Assembly (NCBI GenBank): GCA_023392575.1
Contig: JAEVYV010000100.1
Coordinates: forward strand, 1-9,564
From: Bacteroidota bacterium
GTDB lineage: Bacteria; Bacteroidota; Bacteroidia; Chitinophagales; Chitinophagaceae
Reading direction: 5' to 3'
Length of the DNA: 9,564 bases
The translations under genes and the position numbers were made by a program. Of this stretch, positions 6,431 through 9,564 are shown in pieces (within the stretch, counting starts at the first letter, position 1; every line of letters starts with the position of its first letter). The notes under the pieces were generated by a model that saw nothing but the letters and a program-made list of their open reading frames with translations, was not told the DNA's origin and searched no databases.

Positions 6431-6827
6431 AACTGCAGGCTGCGCTATCGATTCTGTCGTCCTGGGCTTGCCAAAGGACGCAGGGTAGGAAAGTCCGGAC
6501 AGCATAGAGCAACACACCGGCTAACAGCCGGCTTCTTGCTTCGGCAGGAACGAGACAGTGCCACAGAAAATAACTACTTCTGCTTTTGCGGGAGAAAAGA
6601 TGAAAATGTGGGGTAAGAGCCCACGGCTTTTGTTAGTAATAGCAATTGCGGGTAAACCTTGTGTGCTGAAATGCCAAATATACCAACGCCTGAGGGCTGC
6701 TCGTCCGATGTTGGGTGGGTAGGCAGATACATTCCGGCAGCAATGCCGGGAGCAGATAAATGATAGCACTTTCGCGGACAGGACAACTGTTCCCGAAGCA
6801 CAGAATCCGGCTTACAGGCCTGCAGTT
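6431..6827 (+). ncRNA. rnpB: RNase P RNA, bacterial type A
   Basis: This is the catalytic RNA of RNase P, which removes 5' leaders from tRNA precursors. The 5' strand AACTGCAGGC (6431-6440) is perfectly complementary to GCCTGCAGTT (6818-6827), forming helix P1 and fixing both ends at about 397 nt. The conserved core GGAAAGTCCGGAC (6488-6500) and the 3' core ACAGAATCCGGCTTAC (6800-6815) are present. They are the two halves of P4, with a co-varying A-U pair in place of the G-C seen in E. coli. Also visible are a CCGGCT-AAC-AGCCGG hairpin near 6517, the conserved ACAGTGCCACAGAAAATA segment after 6554, and GTAAGAGCCCAC near 6613. TTTTTATTTAT follows P1 and probably ends the transcript. Short open frames on both strands here are spurious. 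The gene abuts the convergent mntH stop with five bases between. Confidence 0.96.
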
Positions 6828-6832
6828 TTTAT

Positions 6833-8719
6833 TTATGCACTGACAATGAGCACCGGTATTTTTAACTGGTGTCTGACCGCATTGATGGTTTCGCCATACA
6901 AAAAATCCTTCACGCCGCTGTGGCCATGTGCCCCAATGATCAAAATATCGGCATGCGCTTCTTTGGCCAGACGGGTAATTTCCTTTGCGCGGTCTTTAAA
7001 TCCAAGCTTGCTGTCGGCATCAATTCCTTTTTCTTTTACATAAGCCACGTACCGGTTTAGCTTCTCCTGATCCTGACGGGTTTCGTAATCATCGGCTTCG
7101 TTGCCCAGTAAACGGGCGGAGGCGCTTTCCACAATATGGATGAAGGTGATTTTCGATGCCTCGCCGGCCTGTCCCAGTGCCGAAGCAAGCAGTTGCTGGT
7201 CCTGTTCGCTAAAATCAATGGCCACGGCAATGTTTTTATACGAGGGAACGCTGAGTTCGCCAATGACGGCAGGCACCTTGGTGTGTACTTCCACAGAAAC
7301 ATTCTTGGGTTGTTTTTTCAGCAAGGGATAAACCAGCGTGACGATGAGCAAACCAATAAAAAACAATCCTCCTGCAACGATTGTGATCTCCCAAAATATA
7401 TTTCCGTTGGAAGCAAAATAATCCTTTGTTTCGCCAATAACCATTCTCAGATTCAGGTACACCAAGATGGCGGTAATCAGCCAGGCAAGCACCTGTACGA
7501 TGGGTTTTATGGCAAACACCCCCATTTTTTCCTTGTCGCTTACAAAATGAATGAGCGGAATAATGGCAAAGCCCAATTGAAGGCTTAAAATAACCTGGCT
7601 AAGCACCAATAGGCTGTCAATGTTTTTTTCGCCATTGATGGCAATGACAATAAAGGCCGGAGCAATAGCCACCAGCCTCGTCAACAAACGCCGCATCCAG
7701 GGATTGATCCGAATGTGCAGGTAGCCTTCCATCACAATTTGACCGGCCAGTGTCCCGGTAACGGTGGAGCTTTGGCCAGCAGCGATCAGGGCGATGGCAA
7801 AAAGCGCTGGCGCCAGCTCCGAACCCAGCATGGGTTTTAATAACTCATGGGCGGTTTTTATCTCCGCCACATCGGTTCGTCCGGTTTTAAAAAATACTGT
7901 GGCCGCCAACACCAGTATGGCTGCGTTTACAAAAAACGCCATGTTCAGGGCAATGGCGCTGTCGGCAAAGTTTAGCTTGAGGGCCCGCTTGATTCCCTTC
8001 TCATCCCGTTTGATTTTCCTGGTTTGCACCAGGGCCGAGTGCAGGTAAAGGTTGTGGGGCATGACCGTAGCGCCAATAATTCCAATGGCTATATACAGGG
8101 CCGTATCATTGGGAATGCTGGGCACAAAGCCCTCGGCTACCTCTCCCAAATCGGGTTTTGCAATGAGGATCTGAATCAAAAAGGAAAACCCGATCACGGC
8201 AATCAGCGCAATAATAAAGGCTTCCATTTTGCGCATGCCCAGTTGTTGCAGCAACAGCAACAAAAATGTGTCTAAAATGGTGATGGAAACAGCCCAAAGC
8301 AAGGGCATGCCGGTTAGCAATTGTATGCCTATGGCCATCCCCAGTACTTCGGCCAGATCGGTGGCGGCAATGGCTATTTCGGCCAAAACATACAAACAGA
8401 TATTGATGGATTTGGGATACGCTTCCCTGTTGGCCTGCGCCAGATCCCTGCCCCTGACAATCCCCAGGCGGGCCGATAAGCTTTGAAGAAGCAGGGCCAT
8501 TAAATTGCTCATCAACAAAACCCAGATCAGCGTATAGCCAAACTGGCTGCCCCCGGCCAGATCGGTTGCCCAGTTTCCCGGATCCATGTAGCCAACGCTC
8601 ACCAGGTAGGCCGGGCCAAAAAATGAAAGCACTTTTCTCCAAACCGGTTTGGATGGGTTGGTTGTGTCTACACTTTGGTGCACTTCGCTCAAAGAGGCAT
8701 CGTTAAACGTTCTGTTCAT
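6833..8719 (-). CDS. mntH: Nramp-family Mn2+/divalent metal transporter fused to a C-terminal universal stress protein domain
   Basis: This is a proton-coupled divalent-metal importer of the inner membrane, 628 residues from the ATG at 8719. Residues 30-470 form the Nramp transporter. The TM1 metal-binding motif is DPGN (46-49), and TM6 has MPHNLYLHS (220-228), with Met220 and Ala217 where Nramp metal ligands sit. GQSSTVTGTLAGQ (315-327) also matches the family. After the last helix and a basic linker (KKQPKN), residues about 493-628 form a UspA-type domain: NIAVAIDFSEQD at its first strand, FIHIVES, then DILIIGAHGHSGVKDFLYGE (591-610). This follows the G-x2-G-x9-G nucleotide-binding pattern, but Glu replaces the usual Ser/Thr after the last Gly. 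Ordinary MntH proteins of about 410-450 residues lack this domain. The start overlaps the mntR stop by 17 bp, suggesting translational coupling. A TTG at 8728 is a less likely alternative. Mn2+ as substrate is inferred from the adjacent regulator. Confidence 0.94.
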   Translation of the reverse strand: MNRTFNDASLSEVHQSVDTTNPSKPVWRKVLSFFGPAYLVSVGYMDPGNWATDLAGGSQFGYTLIWVLLMSNLMALLLQSLSARLGIVRGRDLAQANREAYPKSINICLYVLAEIAIAATDLAEVLGMAIGIQLLTGMPLLWAVSITILDTFLLLLLQQLGMRKMEAFIIALIAVIGFSFLIQILIAKPDLGEVAEGFVPSIPNDTALYIAIGIIGATVMPHNLYLHSALVQTRKIKRDEKGIKRALKLNFADSAIALNMAFFVNAAILVLAATVFFKTGRTDVAEIKTAHELLKPMLGSELAPALFAIALIAAGQSSTVTGTLAGQIVMEGYLHIRINPWMRRLLTRLVAIAPAFIVIAINGEKNIDSLLVLSQVILSLQLGFAIIPLIHFVSDKEKMGVFAIKPIVQVLAWLITAILVYLNLRMVIGETKDYFASNGNIFWEITIVAGGLFFIGLLIVTLVYPLLKKQPKNVSVEVHTKVPAVIGELSVPSYKNIAVAIDFSEQDQQLLASALGQAGEASKITFIHIVESASARLLGNEADDYETRQDQEKLNRYVAYVKEKGIDADSKLGFKDRAKEITRLAKEAHADILIIGAHGHSGVKDFLYGETINAVRHQLKIPVLIVSA

Positions 8720-9368
8720 AGCGGACAAATATGTTTTTGGCTAGCTGTTCACTAACGGTTGTGGTGGCCGTTTTGATTTTTAACTCCAGCGAACGATCAA
8801 ATTCAAAATGTTTTTTTATTTCCAGCCTGGTTCCGATGCCAATGTTTTTGTGTTGTAGCAGCTCCAGCATTTCTACAGACTGGTTGGTGACCTGGCAAAC
8901 CTCGGCGGGTTGTTGCAAGGGCAGCTGGTCCAAAGAGATTTTTTTAATGTTTCGGATCTTTCCCTTACTGTCCGGAATGGGATCGCCATGAGGGTCAAAA
9001 GGAGGAAAGTCCAGGTAGGCATCCAGGCGGTCAATGAGCTTTTTACTGCTTACATGTTCCAGTTCTTCGGCCAGTCCGTGTACCTCATCCCATCCGAATT
9101 TTAGTTTTTCCGAGAGAAAATATTCCCACAGCCGGTGCCGCCGGATGATGCCCAGGGCAATTTTTTTGCCTTCGGCGCTCAACGAAAAACCATAATACGG
9201 TTTGTAGTGCAGCAGTTTTTTGTTGTCCAACTTCTTCATCATGTCGCTGACAGAAGCGGGTTTGGTTTGCAGCTTTTCGGCCAGCAGGTTGGTGGTAACA
9301 GTGCCCTCGGTTTCCTGCAGGTGAAAAATTGTTTTCAGGTAATTCTCTTCACTGGTTGTATAATTCAA
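8703..9368 (-). CDS. mntR: DtxR/MntR-family metal-dependent transcriptional repressor
   Basis: This is a cytoplasmic metal-sensing repressor, 221 residues, probably controlling itself and the Nramp importer downstream. The only good start is TTG at 9368-9366: an in-frame TAG lies eight bases upstream of it, and the next Met (43) is inside the DNA-binding domain. The winged helix spans about residues 1-65 (EENYLKTIFHL, then TTNLLAEKLQTKPASVSDMMKKLDNKKLL). The dimerisation domain has the metal ligands His78, Glu82, His97, Glu101, Glu104 and His105. Glu101 takes the place of Cys102 of iron-sensing DtxR, as in manganese-sensing MntR. The Asp8/Glu11 ligands of Bacillus MntR are replaced by Asn9 and Lys12, so the second metal site differs. 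A C-terminal SH3/FeoA-like domain follows from about 150, which short Bacillus-type MntR lacks. The FDPHGDPIP segment before it is typical of the family. Confidence 0.93.
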   Translation of the reverse strand: MNYTTSEENYLKTIFHLQETEGTVTTNLLAEKLQTKPASVSDMMKKLDNKKLLHYKPYYGFSLSAEGKKIALGIIRRHRLWEYFLSEKLKFGWDEVHGLAEELEHVSSKKLIDRLDAYLDFPPFDPHGDPIPDSKGKIRNIKKISLDQLPLQQPAEVCQVTNQSVEMLELLQHKNIGIGTRLEIKKHFEFDRSLELKIKTATTTVSEQLAKNIFVRYEQNV

Positions 9369-9385
9369 GGCTGCCTAATTTAAAG

Positions 9386-9401
9386 TTTAGACAAATCTAA
9401 A
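9386..9401 (-). promoter_or_regulatory. MntR operator candidate overlapping the mntR promoter
   Basis: TTTAGA and TCTAAA form a perfect 16-bp palindrome around CAAA. On the minus strand it contains TAGATTTG, a perfect TAnnTTTG -7 element (9399-9392), with TTG at 9417-9415 as a somewhat close -33 element. A repressor bound here would block the promoter directly. Palindromes of this size and A/T-rich form with TTTAG...CTAAA ends are typical of DtxR-family sites. Binding by this MntR is inferred from position. The transcript would begin near 9386 and have a leader of roughly 17 nt. Confidence 0.7.
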
Positions 9402-9431
9402 TTATTTTTTTCAACAATCTGCTTTCAGGAT

Positions 9432-9443
9432 ATTAGCGCTAAT
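9432..9443. promoter_or_regulatory. Perfect 12-bp palindrome between mntR and the divergent lipoprotein gene
   Basis: ATTAGCGCTAAT is fully self-complementary. It lies 28 bases before the ATG of the lipoprotein at 9472 and 63 bases upstream of the mntR start, where an operator for either divergent gene would be expected. The rest of the 103-bp gap contains the mntR promoter and a small CGTA-AA-TACG dyad. No regulator can be named, and no clear TAnnTTTG element serves the plus-strand gene. Confidence 0.4.
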
Positions 9444-9471
9444 TGCGTTATTTTACACGTAAATACGAGTT

Positions 9472-9564
9472 ATGCACCGGGTAGGCTTTGTTTTGGTTTG
9501 TTGTATTTTTTGGGCGTGTAGCAATAGCAAGGAAGGAAAGGCAGAACAGGAAAAGGGCTTTAGT
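9472..9564 (+). CDS. Predicted lipoprotein, N-terminal fragment (runs off the right edge)
   Basis: Only 31 codons are visible from the ATG at 9472, too few to identify a family. They encode a short signal (MHRVGFVLVCCIFWAC) with a Cys at 16, then a polar Ser/Lys/Glu-rich stretch (SNSKEGKAEQEKG) typical of the tether after a lipidated cysteine. The lipobox FWAC is imperfect, with Phe and Trp at -3 and -2. The frame is open to the window end. It diverges from mntR, so it may share control with the manganese unit, but nothing visible proves this. Confidence 0.6.
   Translation, partial: MHRVGFVLVCCIFWACSNSKEGKAEQEKGFS

Noticed and set aside
6521..6801. Short open frames on either strand within the rnpB region
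   Set aside because: The region is explained by RNase P RNA, with its P1 helix and conserved core; the frames have no coding character.
7136..7588. 150-codon plus-strand frame opposite mntH
   Set aside because: It is antisense to an unbroken Nramp coding region; the composition is that of a shadow frame.
8720..8728. TTG start for mntH three codons upstream of the ATG
   Set aside because: The ATG at 8719 gives a normal N-terminus; the extra residues (MSA) add nothing and TTG is a poorer choice here.
1..9564. Mobile element, CRISPR array, tRNA genes or defence island
   Set aside because: I saw no transposase, integrase, terminal repeats, regularly spaced repeats, tRNA cloverleaf or defence-type domain in any part of the window.

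Overview
The window looks like chromosomal DNA from a member of the Bacteroidota, plausibly a Chitinophagaceae-type bacterium (the family-level guess is weak). Three things suggest this. Perfect or near-perfect TAnnTTTG -7 promoter elements sit in front of several transcription units. Shine-Dalgarno sequences are poor or absent. A DUF2027-type Smr protein and small Cys-anchored lipoproteins are present. Base composition and coding style look even throughout, with no insertion sequence, phage gene, tRNA or CRISPR array, so this reads as a housekeeping region and not an island.

Layout, left to right. (1) The 3' three-quarters of an RNase R gene runs off the left edge and is translationally linked (shared A of TAATG) to a trans-polyprenyl diphosphate synthase. 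(2) A small, unrecognised three-helix membrane protein lies tail-to-tail with the synthase. Its apparent terminator lies inside the synthase coding sequence, and its upstream region contains several inverted repeats shared with a divergent gene. (3) That divergent gene is a CAT-type amino-acid permease. (4) A DUF2027/Smr-domain protein follows, with a very clear promoter placed so close to the ATG that the mRNA is probably leaderless; after it comes a small lipoprotein. (5) The RNase P RNA gene rnpB has its own promoter and a perfect P1 closing helix. (6) Convergent to rnpB is a manganese-homeostasis unit read leftwards: a DtxR/MntR-family regulator, then an Nramp (MntH) transporter fused to a universal stress protein domain. 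(7) A lipoprotein gene diverges from mntR and runs off the right edge.

The best functional story is the mntR-mntH unit. The regulator has a Glu where the iron sensors DtxR/IdeR have Cys, the Mn-type choice. It starts with TTG, overlaps the transporter gene by 17 bp, and has a perfect 16-bp palindrome that contains its own -7 promoter element. This is a textbook arrangement for metal-dependent autorepression of a Mn importer, here with an added cytoplasmic nucleotide-binding-type sensor domain on the importer. RNase R and RNase P RNA are both RNA-processing functions, but they lie about 5 kb apart in separate units. I see no convincing sign of a wholly new defence or mobile system in this window.
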